In this document: piece after piece, positions 17,296 through 26,733 of the stretch
How the letters are laid out: the number at the start of each line of letters is the position of its first letter
Position numbering within the stretch: the first letter of the stretch is position 1
Assembly: GCF_017873605.1 (NCBI RefSeq)
Contig: NZ_JAGGKI010000008.1
Location: 62,001-126,000, forward strand
Source: Paenibacillus lactis
GTDB taxonomy: Bacteria; Bacillota; Bacilli; Paenibacillales; Paenibacillaceae
Direction: 5' to 3'
Length of the DNA: 64,000 nt
Made by a program: the position numbers and the translations under genes
Notes under the pieces: generated by a model
The model's database searches: none
What the model was told of the DNA's origin: nothing
Seen by the model: the letters and a program-made list of their open reading frames with translations, nothing else

Positions 17296-18567
17296 ATGAC
17301 ACAACTAAAAGCAATCCTGATCGGAGCAGGCGCCCGCGGCGCCGGGGGCTATGCCCCGTATGCGCTGGATTACCCGCATGAGCTGACCTTCGTCGCCGTG
17401 GCCGAGGCGGATCCTGTGCGCAGACTCCGGTTCGCCGAGAATCACGGTATCCCGCCGGAACGATGCTATGAATCCTGGGAGCCGCTGCTGGCGGAACCCC
17501 GGCTTGCCGATATCGCGGTTATCTGCACGCAGGACCGGATGCATTACGGACCGACGATGCAGGCGCTGAAGCAGAAGTATCATGTGCTGCTGGAGAAGCC
17601 GATGTCTCCGGATCCGAAGGAGTGTCTGGAGATGGAGCAGGCGGCAAGGGAGAACGACCGGCTGCTGACCATTTGCCACGTTCTTCGGTATACCCCGTTT
17701 TGGAGCACGATCAAGCGCGTGATTCAGCAGGGGACGATCGGGGAGATCGCTTCGATCCAGCTGAACGAGAACGTGGGGTATTGGCATATCGCTCACAGCT
17801 TTGTGCGCGGAAACTGGAATAACTCTGACAAGGCGAGCCCGATGATTTTGGCCAAATCCTGTCATGATATGGATGTGCTGTCTTGGCTGATGGACCGGCC
17901 CTGCACGCAGGTTACGTCCTTCGGCTCCCTGATGCATTTTCGCGAGGATCAGGCGCCGGAAGGATCGGCTGACCGCTGTCTGGACTGCAAGGTAGAATCC
18001 ACATGTCCTTACTCGGCCCCCCGGTTCTATTTGAGTGATCAGTACAAGGGATGGGCAGGGCATTTTACGCATGAGCTGACCAAGGCGAATATCATTCAAG
18101 GCCTTCGCGATACCGACTACGGACGCTGTGTCTACCGGAGCGACAATAATGTGGTCGATCACCAGGTCGTCAATATGGAGTTTGAGGGCGGGGCCACCGC
18201 CATGTTCAGCATGTGCGGGTTCACCTACGAGCAGGAACGCCGAATCCAGATCATGGGGACGCGCGGGGAGCTTCGCGGCGAGGAAGGAACCATCACGGTG
18301 TACGACTTTTTGACCGGACAGAAGACGGAAATCTCCATCCCTTCCCAGGCAAGCGGCCACGGCGGCGGCGACAGCGGGATCGTGGCGAGTTTCCTGCAAG
18401 AGGTAAGAGGCTATAGCGGCCAGGAGAGCCTGACATCGGCCAGCGCCTCCGTCCGGAGTCATCTCATTGCCTTTGCGGCGGAGGAATCCCGCCTGAACCA
18501 CGGAAAGTCCATCAACCTGAACGAATATGCGCGGGAGCTGATGGCGCAGGAGTCTGCGTCGAAGTAA
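17296..18567 (+). CDS. Gfo/Idh/MocA-family NAD(P)-dependent oxidoreductase
   Basis: 423 residues from ATG 17296, which follows AAGGAG with 9 nt spacing; the longer upstream frame overlaps the binding-protein gene. N-terminal Rossmann motif ILIGAGARGAGGYAPYAL, the EKPMSPDP active-site-strand Lys (about residue 100), then a C-terminal domain with CLDCKVESTCPYSA (about 229-242), a cysteine cluster typical of one MocA subgroup. It probably oxidises or epimerises the imported sugar. Last gene of the importer operon, 55 nt after the binding protein. The exact substrate cannot be given. Confidence 0.88.
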   Translation: MTQLKAILIGAGARGAGGYAPYALDYPHELTFVAVAEADPVRRLRFAENHGIPPERCYESWEPLLAEPRLADIAVICTQDRMHYGPTMQALKQKYHVLLEKPMSPDPKECLEMEQAARENDRLLTICHVLRYTPFWSTIKRVIQQGTIGEIASIQLNENVGYWHIAHSFVRGNWNNSDKASPMILAKSCHDMDVLSWLMDRPCTQVTSFGSLMHFREDQAPEGSADRCLDCKVESTCPYSAPRFYLSDQYKGWAGHFTHELTKANIIQGLRDTDYGRCVYRSDNNVVDHQVVNMEFEGGATAMFSMCGFTYEQERRIQIMGTRGELRGEEGTITVYDFLTGQKTEISIPSQASGHGGGDSGIVASFLQEVRGYSGQESLTSASASVRSHLIAFAAEESRLNHGKSINLNEYARELMAQESASK

Positions 18568-18724
18568 AGCTGCGATTGCGACAATAAGCGGGTGGAGTAG
18601 TAACGGTAAAGTAAAATATGGGTGGAAGCAAACGTATGGAGGCAAACGTCAATCGTAGGGGATAACAGTAATTGAAGTAATGCGAGTGGAATCAAATGAG
18701 TGGGATAGAAAATGATTGAAACGA

Positions 18725-18895
18725 CAGGTGGATTCATAGATGTTTGATGGAGTAGATGGATTAGTTGGAATGTTTGATGTTGAATGGATTAGTCAGATTG
18801 GATTGATCAGTTAGATTGGATCGATTAGTTGGATTAGTTGGAATGTTTGATTGAGTAAATGGATTAGTTGGATTAGTAGGTTAGTGGAAGGAATG
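18725..18895. repeat. Low-complexity tract of GATTAGTTGGA-like short repeats
   Basis: Degenerate repeats of GGATTAGTTGGA, GGAATGTTTGAT and AGTTAGATTGGAT run for about 170 nt. No stop-free frame with a ribosome site and no strong secondary structure are seen. It separates the importer operon from the 51-bp array. Confidence 0.7.
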
Positions 18896-19005
18896 GTTAG
18901 ATTGGGAGTATAGATTAATTTATTTTTAATATCTCATGATATGAAAAATTCGAAATAAGGTAGATGGAGCGCAGCACCCAAGGTAGTGCTGCTGAGGGCC
19001 AGCAA

Positions 19006-19559
19006 CAAGAGGGACTTGTGCGCCCTGAAGTGGCGCCCACAAGTGAGTAGCAAGTCCCGAAAAGGGACTTGTGCGCCCCGAAGAGGCGCCCAAGCTAGCA
19101 GCAAGTCCCGAAAAGGGACTTGTGAAGCCCAACGAGGCGCCCAAGCGAGCAGCAAGTCCCGAAAAGGGACTTGTGAAGCCCAACGAGGCGCCCAAGCGAG
19201 CAGCAAGTCCCGAAAAGGGACTTGTGAAGCCTGAAGAGGCGCCCAAGCCAGCAGCAAGTCCCGAAAAGGGACTTGTGCGCCCTGAAGAGGCGCCCAAGCG
19301 AGCAACAAGTCCCGAAAAGGAACTTGTGAGGCCCGAAGAGGCGCCCAAGCGAGCAGCAAGTCCCGAAAAGGGACTTGTGCGCCCCGAAGAGGCGCCCAAG
19401 CTAGCAGCAAGTCCCGAAAAGGGACTTGTGAAGCCCAACGAGGCGCCCAAGCGAGCAACAAGTCCCGAAAAGGGACTTGCGAGGCCCGAAGAGGCGCCCA
19501 AGCCAGCAGCAAGTCCCTAAAAAGGACTTGCGAGCCCCAAGTGGCGCCCAAGCGAGCTG
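19006..19559. repeat. 51-bp tandem repeat array (ten full units plus one shortened unit), each with a hairpin
   Basis: Units start at 19051, 19102, 19153, 19204, 19255, 19306, 19357, 19408, 19459 and 19510, exactly 51 bp apart; a shortened first unit starts at 19006. Each has an inverted repeat CAAGTCCC-GAAAA-GGGACTTG and a variable middle (GTGCGCCCC, GAAGCCCAAC or GAGGCCC types) before GAGGCGCCCAAGC. Because 51 is a multiple of 3, frames stay open on both strands (17-residue repeats such as PEKGLVRPEEAPKRAAS), but none has a ribosome site. Sequence between hairpins is not spacer-like, so this is not CRISPR. Confidence 0.93.
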
Positions 19560-19589
19560 AATCCCGGCAACCGGATTCGGCTCGTTTTT
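19554..19589 (+). terminator. Intrinsic terminator at the end of the repeat array
   Basis: GAGCTGAATCC and GGATTCGGCTC form an 11-bp stem, followed by GTTTTT on the plus strand. It would stop transcripts entering from the array before the convergent germination operon. Confidence 0.75.
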
Positions 19590-19655
19590 CTGTGCATAAT
19601 GGCGGCTCTGTTCCATACATTGGCACGGAGTCGCAGCCCATAGCATCAATGCGGC

Positions 19656-20780
19656 TCAAGCCGAATCCGATTGCTTTTTTGATTTTTTGGGCAGCATTTT
19701 ACGCAAGCCGTGCAAGATGAGCAGCACCAATGGGAAAAGAAAGCCGACGGTGATCGTATATGGAACCCAAATGGTTGCGTCCCATTGCAGCTTGAACGGA
19801 ACGTTGGGATAAATGAAGACGGAAACGGCGGCCAGAATCCACCCGAGCGGCATGACCAGCGGCTGATAGTTTTTAATATGGAAGACTTGGCTGATGCCGA
19901 TCGCAATGGCATAAAAATAAAGCGAGATCCGAAAAAACAACGTGATAAACCACATAACCGCCATAACAGCTTCAATGCGCTGAAGAAAATTTCCAATATT
20001 GATTTTCTTGGCCAGCATATAACTGGGATACATATTTCTAGCTGTAATGTCCGGACCCAGGACTAAAATCGATAGCCCAATAATCAAGAATAGCGCGGCA
20101 GCACCAACCAAGCTTCCGATATATACGGCTTTGTAGGCTTCCGCCGATCGGTTGACGGCTCCTGGAAAGATGACCATCAACACGATGTGAGGCAGGAAGG
20201 CAATGCTGACGAAAGAGAGTGCGGCCGGGAAGATAGGGCTGATCCCCGATTCAAGAATGGGTGTCGCATGCTCCCAATGAATCTCCGACAGTAATAAAAT
20301 GCTCATCGACAGAAACAGGAGCAGGAACCATGGAAACAGCATTTCCGCCGCACGGGCCAGCACCTCCAACCCCAAGCGCACGCCCAGCACAGCCAGAGCA
20401 CCGAAGAGGAAAATGATGGCTTGAATCGGGGTTTCCGGCAGCATCTGGATGGTCATGAAGATGCCGATTTCGTGCAATACCGTGGCAGGACCGCCTAGGA
20501 ACAACGTAAGCAAAAGCAGAAGATTGACCGTTTTGCCGATCCATTTCCCAAACAGCTTCTCGGTCCATTGCATCAAATTTGCTTCCGGGTGCTTTCTGAA
20601 CAATTGCAGCTGCACCGCCAAGATGATGAATCCGAGACCGCTCCCCGCCAGACAGGCGATCCACGCATCTTGTTTAGCAATGGAGGCCATTCCCGATGGT
20701 ACGATGAGAATCGCGCTGCCGATCGTATACAAAGCGGTTAAAATGCTGACCTGGCGCAACGAAATTTTTACTACATGCAT
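19656..20780 (-). CDS. Spore germinant receptor B subunit (GerAB/GerKB family)
   Basis: 374 residues with about ten membrane helices, an APC-superfamily-like spore inner-membrane protein that contributes to germinant binding. It opens ISLRQVSILTALYTIGSAILIVPSGMA, characteristic of GerAB proteins. Last gene of the minus-strand germination operon, directly after the small D-like subunit (18 nt). Its end faces the repeat array. The germinant specificity cannot be predicted. Confidence 0.92.
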   Translation of the reverse strand: MHVVKISLRQVSILTALYTIGSAILIVPSGMASIAKQDAWIACLAGSGLGFIILAVQLQLFRKHPEANLMQWTEKLFGKWIGKTVNLLLLLTLFLGGPATVLHEIGIFMTIQMLPETPIQAIIFLFGALAVLGVRLGLEVLARAAEMLFPWFLLLFLSMSILLLSEIHWEHATPILESGISPIFPAALSFVSIAFLPHIVLMVIFPGAVNRSAEAYKAVYIGSLVGAAALFLIIGLSILVLGPDITARNMYPSYMLAKKINIGNFLQRIEAVMAVMWFITLFFRISLYFYAIAIGISQVFHIKNYQPLVMPLGWILAAVSVFIYPNVPFKLQWDATIWVPYTITVGFLFPLVLLILHGLRKMLPKKSKKQSDSA

Positions 20781-20798
20781 CTTTTACCGCTCCTTTTC

Positions 20799-21038
20799 CT
20801 ATTGAATCAAACCGAACATTGAGAGCCAATGACTGAACGGTTTGAACACGATCGTTATCAGCGACACTGGGGTAGGGATATCATTGAAGATCGTCTGAGC
20901 CAGGCTAATGCCTATGCCAATCACCAAGAATGCAATAAACCCCCAGATTTCCCTGTATTCTTGTTCCCGAAGCATTCTCGGCAGTTCAAGCCAGACGATT
21001 ACGGCGGCAGATACTGCAATTATCGCAATATTTAGCAT
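20799..21038 (-). CDS. Small two-helix membrane protein, germinant receptor D-subunit-like
   Basis: 79 residues: helix 1 about 2-19 (LNIAIIAVSAAVIVWLEL), helix 2 about 33-50 (GFIAFLVIGIGISLAQTI), short basic loop between. Length and topology match the roughly 75-residue D subunits described beside some Bacillus germinant receptor operons. It lies between the C and B genes with 9-nt and 18-nt gaps, so it is co-translated with them. Assignment is from position and topology, not from a strong motif. Confidence 0.72.
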   Translation of the reverse strand: MLNIAIIAVSAAVIVWLELPRMLREQEYREIWGFIAFLVIGIGISLAQTIFNDIPTPVSLITIVFKPFSHWLSMFGLIQ

Positions 21039-21047
21039 GGTCCAGCC

Positions 21048-22253
21048 TCATTCCTTAATATCATTGAGAAAAGTATCATTGGTCGTGCCAGTTCGCCGGA
21101 TTTTGTAATCCACATGGATATTGGTCTTCAGGTTGGGGAAATATCGTTCATTCCACGTTTTCTCCATCTCTTTCCATTCTCTCGGATGCGAACGGCGAAA
21201 GGCTTCTCCGAAGCCGAATATGTCGACTTTAAACTTCGATTGCACTTTATCGACAACAGACTCCAAGCTTCGTTTTAAGTTTTCTTCCATTTCAGCTTCC
21301 AGTTCCCTCACGGTCGCGGGCTCAGACAGATCCAAGCCGCTGCACTCCACGGCTCCGATATTCCCCTCCATATTAATCCGGATGTCCATTTCGGGACGAG
21401 ATTCGACGATTCTTCCCTTCAGCTTACTGTCGGTTCTCAGCGTCTCGATGATAATCTTTCCTTCATTCTTGCAGGGGATAAAGCTTACAGAGCTTTTAAC
21501 GTCCCCGCTTATTAGTCGATAATTTCTGCTATCCTTTTCGTTTAACCATCCGATCAGCTTGTCGAGTTTGAAAACGGCGAGCCCCGAATATTTCAATTGA
21601 CCTGGAGTGTCGATGTTTTCCACATTCTTTCTCGTTCTCCCGATATCTCGATCCCCAGTTATGATCAGTCCTGTAAGCACGGGATGCTTTCCGCTGCTGG
21701 TGAGGTCGTTGATCAATTCATCCAGTGTGACAGTCATGCTTGCTGACCAAGCCTTCTCGGAGGTCTGAAGAGATTCATAAAGTTTATTGGCAGGGATCGT
21801 TTCCATTTGAGTCATAATTTTCAGGGTTTCCTCTGCCGTTGCCCCTCTGGTAATAACAAGGTAGAAATCCGGTCTGAATTCGTGATCCCTGGATAACAGG
21901 TCAAGCACTTTGGCAATTCCCTCCCTTGCCATCGCCTCGTCCATCAGAAACATCCGCAAATGGGAAAAATAAATTTTTCGCGGGCTAACCTGCGTCATCC
22001 TTCGAGAAGCTTCAAAGATCGTATCGCCTTCAGCCGTATACAAAGTAGCAGGAGCTTGGGGCCCTCCGCTTTTTTTCGAGGTGACCTGTCCGGGAATTGC
22101 GACCTGGACGGTTAAACGGTAGCGGTCATCAACCCAGTCAACCCCTGCGGCAACCGCGATGGCCAATTCATTCAATTCTCTGCGGTTCCAGCAACCGCTC
22201 AGAAGAAGAGTGACGACGATATGTAAGAGAATCAACGCCAATATCCGTTTCAT
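21048..22253 (-). CDS. Spore germinant receptor C subunit, Ger(x)C lipoprotein
   Basis: 401 residues. Lipoprotein signal peptide with lipobox LLSGC (Cys about residue 21) followed by WNRRELNELAI, the usual GerAC start. GerAC-type domain features include TLYTAEGDTIFEASRRM and SPRKIYFSHLRMFLMDEAMAREGI. It is anchored on the outer face of the spore inner membrane and forms the receptor with the A and B subunits. It follows the A gene by 36 nt. Confidence 0.93.
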   Translation of the reverse strand: MKRILALILLHIVVTLLLSGCWNRRELNELAIAVAAGVDWVDDRYRLTVQVAIPGQVTSKKSGGPQAPATLYTAEGDTIFEASRRMTQVSPRKIYFSHLRMFLMDEAMAREGIAKVLDLLSRDHEFRPDFYLVITRGATAEETLKIMTQMETIPANKLYESLQTSEKAWSASMTVTLDELINDLTSSGKHPVLTGLIITGDRDIGRTRKNVENIDTPGQLKYSGLAVFKLDKLIGWLNEKDSRNYRLISGDVKSSVSFIPCKNEGKIIIETLRTDSKLKGRIVESRPEMDIRINMEGNIGAVECSGLDLSEPATVRELEAEMEENLKRSLESVVDKVQSKFKVDIFGFGEAFRRSHPREWKEMEKTWNERYFPNLKTNIHVDYKIRRTGTTNDTFLNDIKE

Positions 22254-22289
22254 TGGATTTCCCTCGCTTTCCCGCTGGTCTCAATCTGT

Positions 22290-23885
22290 CTATTCTCTCG
22301 ATTTCCGGGGTGGCGTACGTTTCCTGCGCTTGTAATTGGTCTGATTGATCAATCGGGGGCGGCTTGATAACAACCAGTGCGGCAAACGGAAGATCGAATC
22401 TTTTTGCCCCTCCGGAATTAACGGTGCGAAAGGGGACATATACGGGACTCCGAACGACCGCAGGCTGCATAAATGGAGGACAATCGCGATGACCCCGACT
22501 AAAATGCCGAACAGCCCGAAGGATCCGGCAAGCGCCATCAGCGGAAACCGGAGCATCCGAAAAGCAATGGACATGTTAAAGGACGGCACCACAAAGCTGG
22601 AAATGGCCGTTATAGCAACAACGATGACCATCGCCGGAGAGATGATCCCAGCTTCAACCGCAGCTTGCCCGATGACCAGCGTCCCGACGATGGATATTGC
22701 CGAGCCGATATTTTTCGGCAGCCGTACCCCCGCTTCCCTCAGAATCTCGAAGGTTAGTTCCATAAGGACGGCCTCGACGAACGCAGGAAACGGGACTTGC
22801 TCCCGCTGACCGGCCAATCCGAATATAAGCCGCGTCGGCAGCATTTCCTGATGAAAAGTAGTAATGGCTATATAGAGAGAAGGCCCAAGCAAAGAAATGA
22901 AGATGCTCAGGTAACGCAGCAAACGCAGGAAAGAACTGATATCCGCACGCTGGTAGTAATCCTCCGCCGCATGCAGGAACGAAACAAAAAGTGCCGGAAC
23001 GACCAGAACAAACGGGGTTCCGTCCACGAGAATGGCGATTTTTCCTTCCAGCAGCTCGGCCGCGATCACATCGGGACGCTCGGTATTATAAACCGTGGGG
23101 AATGGGGACAGGGTCTTGTCCTGGATCAGCTCCTCGATATAACCGCTCTCCAAAATGCTGTCCACGTCGATTCGATCAAGCCGGGTGCGGACCTCCTCGA
23201 CAATCTTGTCATTGGCAATGCCATGAATGTACATGATGGCAACATCGGTTTGGGTAATTCGACCGATCTGCTTCGTTTCCATCCACAGATTCGGATCCTT
23301 GATCTTTCGGCGGATCAAGGCCGTGTTGGTTCGCAGCGACTCCGAGAAGGATTCGCGTGGACCGCGGACGACATTTTCCGCCGAGGTTTCCATGACCCCG
23401 CGGTCCTTCCAACCCCGGGTGCCTGCCGCGATCCCCCGATCCAAGCCGTCAATCAGAAAAATCGTGTCTCCTGACAATAGAGCATGGAACAGCTTTTTAT
23501 AATCGGTTATCGTCTGGATCTCATGATTGACGAGAGAGACTTTTTCTAATATTTTTTGCCCGTCGAAAGGCTGCGAATATTCGTTATCTTCCTTTACGAG
23601 GGATTTTGTAATGTCCGCCACGACCATCATGACGGATTCCGAGATGACTTTTTGGTCGGCCAAGCCGTCCGTATAGAGGATCGCCATATAATGTTTTTCC
23701 TCTTCATCAAGCGGAATTTCCCTGATCACGATATCGGTGCTGTTGCCGAGGGTGGTTCGGATATGCTCCAGGCTGCTTGTGATATCCGGTTTTAAAGCAT
23801 CGGTATCATTCGTCGATGAGTTGGCCGGTGGGATTTCCTTGGTAGTGTTTTTGCTGGAATGGCCGGTTCTTCTTCGATACCGCAT
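22290..23885 (-). CDS. Spore germinant receptor A subunit (GerAA family)
   Basis: 531 residues. A hydrophilic N-terminal region (1-260) with the conserved GDTIFLIDG and NIVRGPRESFSESL-like segment (here ENVVRGPRESFSESL) is followed by about five membrane helices and a basic C-terminus. ATG start preceded by GAGGAAGG on the minus strand. First gene of the A-C-D-B operon; expression in the forespore from a sigma-G promoter is expected from the family, but I could not see a clear sigma-G match. Confidence 0.94.
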   Translation of the reverse strand: MRYRRRTGHSSKNTTKEIPPANSSTNDTDALKPDITSSLEHIRTTLGNSTDIVIREIPLDEEEKHYMAILYTDGLADQKVISESVMMVVADITKSLVKEDNEYSQPFDGQKILEKVSLVNHEIQTITDYKKLFHALLSGDTIFLIDGLDRGIAAGTRGWKDRGVMETSAENVVRGPRESFSESLRTNTALIRRKIKDPNLWMETKQIGRITQTDVAIMYIHGIANDKIVEEVRTRLDRIDVDSILESGYIEELIQDKTLSPFPTVYNTERPDVIAAELLEGKIAILVDGTPFVLVVPALFVSFLHAAEDYYQRADISSFLRLLRYLSIFISLLGPSLYIAITTFHQEMLPTRLIFGLAGQREQVPFPAFVEAVLMELTFEILREAGVRLPKNIGSAISIVGTLVIGQAAVEAGIISPAMVIVVAITAISSFVVPSFNMSIAFRMLRFPLMALAGSFGLFGILVGVIAIVLHLCSLRSFGVPYMSPFAPLIPEGQKDSIFRLPHWLLSSRPRLINQTNYKRRKRTPPRKSRE

Positions 23886-24193
23886 GGGAATATCCTTCCT
23901 CTCACAGATGCTATTCCCACATTATTACCGAAGAAAACATGCTGTAAACTTACGTCAAGGCGGGCAAAATGAGCCCGGCATCCTCATGATGAAAACGACA
24001 AAAAACCAGGTCCGCATCCGGGGGATGCAGCCTGGTTATTATGGTTTACGTATGAATGATATTGCACATCATCGTATAGGTTTTTTTGGACCCACGATAA
24101 AAATATAATACTACAACGGAAAGTATAAGTCTATATTTTTTTTTCGAAACCCCTATACTTAAAGCTATTCTTTAAGGGAGGGAGCGTAGGGTT
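23886..24193. promoter_or_regulatory. Divergent intergenic region with inverted repeat
   Basis: Promoters of the germination operon (minus) and the HelD-like gene (plus) must lie here. An inverted repeat AACCAGG-N3-GCATCC / GGATGC-AG-CCTGGTT at 24004-24037 could be a terminator-like attenuator. No small gene was found. Confidence 0.5.
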
Positions 24194-26248
24194 ATGCGGA
24201 ATGGGAAGGAATCGGAAGAGCGTGAATATCTTGCACATGTTCAGAAGGAGCTTCAGCGAACGCTGGTAGAGCTGGAAGGGAAGGTATCCGATTCGTATCG
24301 GGACATCATTGAGGCGAAGAAATACCTGTGGGTCAATATGGCGCAGCTGGATGCCGCGGAACGAGCGGCGAACCGCGTGGATATTTCGTTGTCCATCGAT
24401 GCCGGGGAGAAGACGGTGGCCCGGTTGCAAAAAATACGCAAGCTGTTAGGCTCGCCTTACTTCGGCAGAGTGGATTTTCGTACTAAGCGGCAGCCGGATG
24501 CCGGAGCTTATTATATCGGCATTCATTCCTTTGTCGAAGAAGAGAGTCAGCATCACCTGATCTACGACTGGCGGTCGCCGGTAGCCAGCCTGTTCTACGA
24601 CTACGAGACGGGACCGGCATCCTACCTTGCGCCTGCGGGGATCGTTGACGGCGAGATTACGGCAAAGCGGCAATATAAAATCAAAAATGGCGTGCTGGAG
24701 TACATGATCGAGAGCTCGATGAATATACATGACGATGTTCTGCAAAAGGAGCTGAGCAGCACTTCGGATGAGAAAATGAAAAATATCGTGGCTACCATTC
24801 AACAGGAGCAAAACGCCATAATCCGGAACGAAAACGCAAACGAGTTGATCATTCAGGGGGCGGCCGGATCGGGAAAAACCTCCGTCGCGCTGCATAGAGT
24901 GGCTTATCTGCTGTACAGATATAAGGAAACGCTCAGATCGAGCGATATTCTCATCATCTCACCGAACAAGGTGTTCTCCGACTACATTTCGAACGTCCTG
25001 CCGGAGCTGGGCGAGGAGAAGATCATGGAAGCAGGCATGGAAGAGCTGGCTGAAAAGGAGCTGGCGGGCGTGTGCCGCTTCCAGACGTTCTATGAGCAGG
25101 TGGAGGAGCTGCTGAACGGCGAGGATCCTGGCAGCGCCGAGCGCATCAGGTATAAGGCAAGACGGGAATTTGTCCTTGAGCTTGAAGCTTTCATGAGCTA
25201 TGCGGACAAGCATTTCTTCGAGCCTGTCGACATCCTCATGGACCGGGTGCAGCTGCCGGCACATGAGATTTGTAGCGTTTATGAGCGGAATATGCAGCTG
25301 CCTGTTAAACAGAGGCTCGAAAAAACAGCGCTTCTGCTAGCCGTAGGAGCGCGGACGGATGACGGGGAGCGGCTCACGAAATCCGAAACGAACAAAATCA
25401 AAACCGCGGTCAAGAAAATGTATAAATTCCAGCAACCGCTCGGCCTGTACAAGGCGTTTTATGCGCATGCCAATCAGCCGGAGCTGTTTAAGATGAAAGG
25501 GAAGGGCCTGATCGAGTATGCCGATGTTTTTCCGCTGATCTACCTAAAGATGTATTTGGAGGGCAGCTCGCCTAACGACCGGGTGAGGCATTTGCTGGTT
25601 GACGAAATGCAGGATTATACGCCAGTGCAGTATGCGGTGTTGTCCCGCTGGTTCCCATGCAAGAAGACGATACTCGGTGACAGCAAGCAGTCGGTGAATG
25701 TTTATTCCTCCAGTACGCTGCAGACGATCAAGACCATTTTTCCGCAAGCGGATATCATTGAGCTGTCCAAAAGCTATCGCTCGACCCGGGAGATTATGGA
25801 GTTTGCCAAGGAGATACAGCCCGGCGGCACGATGATTCCGATCGACCGTCATGGCGAACCGCCGCGCATCCTTTCTTGCGACAGCCATGAACAAGAGCTG
25901 GATATGCTCAGGAAGCTCAGTCAAAGCTTTCTGGAGTCGGATTATCATACGATGGGGATCATTTGCAAGACGCGGGCGCAGGCCAGGCAGGTATATGATG
26001 CTCTGAAACATCTGCAAGAGCACGTCCATTTGCTCGATTTCGAGAGCGAGCAGTTCCGGGAGGGCATTACGGTGACTTGCTCGCATATGGCCAAAGGCCT
26101 TGAGTTCGATCAGGTCGCCATCCCGTTTGTGAATGCCGCATGCTACCGTTCCGAGATGGATCGAAGCCTGCTATACATCGCCTGTACCCGGGCAATGCAC
26201 GCATTGGCCATAACCCATACAGGCCGGAAATCTCCTTGGCTTCCTTAG
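24194..26248 (+). CDS. helD: HelD-type UvrD/Rep-like superfamily 1 helicase (RNA polymerase recycling factor family)
   Basis: 684 residues. The long N-terminal coiled-coil (about 5-90) is the feature that enters the RNA polymerase secondary channel in HelD. Walker A GAAGSGKTS at 222-230, helicase motif II DEMQDY (about 470), QxxR-like segment SKSYRS (about 527) and C-terminal CTRAMHALAITH motif VI. HelD proteins release stalled RNA polymerase from DNA, and some family members protect against rifamycins. ATG start behind GGGAGGGAGCG. Monocistronic. The B. subtilis protein is about 770 residues, so this one is shorter. Confidence 0.88.
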   Translation: MRNGKESEEREYLAHVQKELQRTLVELEGKVSDSYRDIIEAKKYLWVNMAQLDAAERAANRVDISLSIDAGEKTVARLQKIRKLLGSPYFGRVDFRTKRQPDAGAYYIGIHSFVEEESQHHLIYDWRSPVASLFYDYETGPASYLAPAGIVDGEITAKRQYKIKNGVLEYMIESSMNIHDDVLQKELSSTSDEKMKNIVATIQQEQNAIIRNENANELIIQGAAGSGKTSVALHRVAYLLYRYKETLRSSDILIISPNKVFSDYISNVLPELGEEKIMEAGMEELAEKELAGVCRFQTFYEQVEELLNGEDPGSAERIRYKARREFVLELEAFMSYADKHFFEPVDILMDRVQLPAHEICSVYERNMQLPVKQRLEKTALLLAVGARTDDGERLTKSETNKIKTAVKKMYKFQQPLGLYKAFYAHANQPELFKMKGKGLIEYADVFPLIYLKMYLEGSSPNDRVRHLLVDEMQDYTPVQYAVLSRWFPCKKTILGDSKQSVNVYSSSTLQTIKTIFPQADIIELSKSYRSTREIMEFAKEIQPGGTMIPIDRHGEPPRILSCDSHEQELDMLRKLSQSFLESDYHTMGIICKTRAQARQVYDALKHLQEHVHLLDFESEQFREGITVTCSHMAKGLEFDQVAIPFVNAACYRSEMDRSLLYIACTRAMHALAITHTGRKSPWLP

Positions 26249-26733
26249 GGAAACCGATGAGCTTTACTCATTAAGTCCACCTGGTTTGTATTGGCAACCA
26301 CCATGTTATCAAACGGGGTGCTGATTTGCACTTCATGGTGTTATCCATTTAATTTTAGGCTAATGATGCAAAACGGGTTCTCAGAGGGATTTTTCATAAC
26401 ATTTTCTGTTTTTTAGGAGTTTATATTGTTAGGAGAGTCATTAATTCTAAATATGGGAGGGATAATCTGAAAAAATTCTGATTTACGAAGAGGTTTATGC
26501 AGAGACTCCTTTATCAAAATCTAGTGTAGAAAAAGGTTCCTCCACAGAAGATGGTGGTGGTGGTAGTGTCTAAGCAGATCCCCCCCTTCCTTATTGTTCG
26601 AGTGGTACCTTTGACTCGACTTTAAAATATGTAAAACGGGTGAATTGGAAAGAAACTATCTCACTAGATTACAGTAATTAAATTTGATCCCTGCCAAGGC
26701 AAATAATTAATGATATCCGGAGGTAAGGCTAAC
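26249..26733 (+). other. AT-rich intergenic stretch with relic of a small secreted-peptide gene
   Basis: No intact gene. The part around 26455-26574 is described separately as a relic. Composition is markedly more AT-rich than in the flanking genes. The rest shows no further structure that I can recognise. Confidence 0.5.
26456..26574 (+). pseudogene. Relic paralogue of the downstream secreted small-peptide gene
   Basis: GGGAGGGATAAT-CTGAAAAAA at 26456-26475 mirrors the GGAGGTAAGG-TTGAAAAAG translation start of the gene at 26734, but runs into TGA after four codons. In another frame, 26484-26574 reads YEEVYAETPLSKSSVEKG..., resembling YKEVYENTPFIIDSRTGK of the intact peptide. It ends in GGGGSV before TAA. 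The signal-peptide part is missing, so an internal deletion and frameshift are inferred. Confidence 0.5.

Noticed and set aside
19071..19520. Repeat-containing open frames (149 aa plus strand, 241 and 191 aa minus strand) as repeat proteins
   Set aside because: Open frames follow automatically from a stop-free 51-bp period on both strands; none has a ribosome site or a sensible start.
19006..19559. Regular repeat array as CRISPR
   Set aside because: Units are contiguous 51-bp repeats with conserved sequence throughout; there are no unique spacers and no cas genes nearby.
23950..24060. Sigma-G promoter of the germination operon
   Set aside because: A GCATG -35-like element is present, but no CATWHTA-like -10 at proper spacing could be found.
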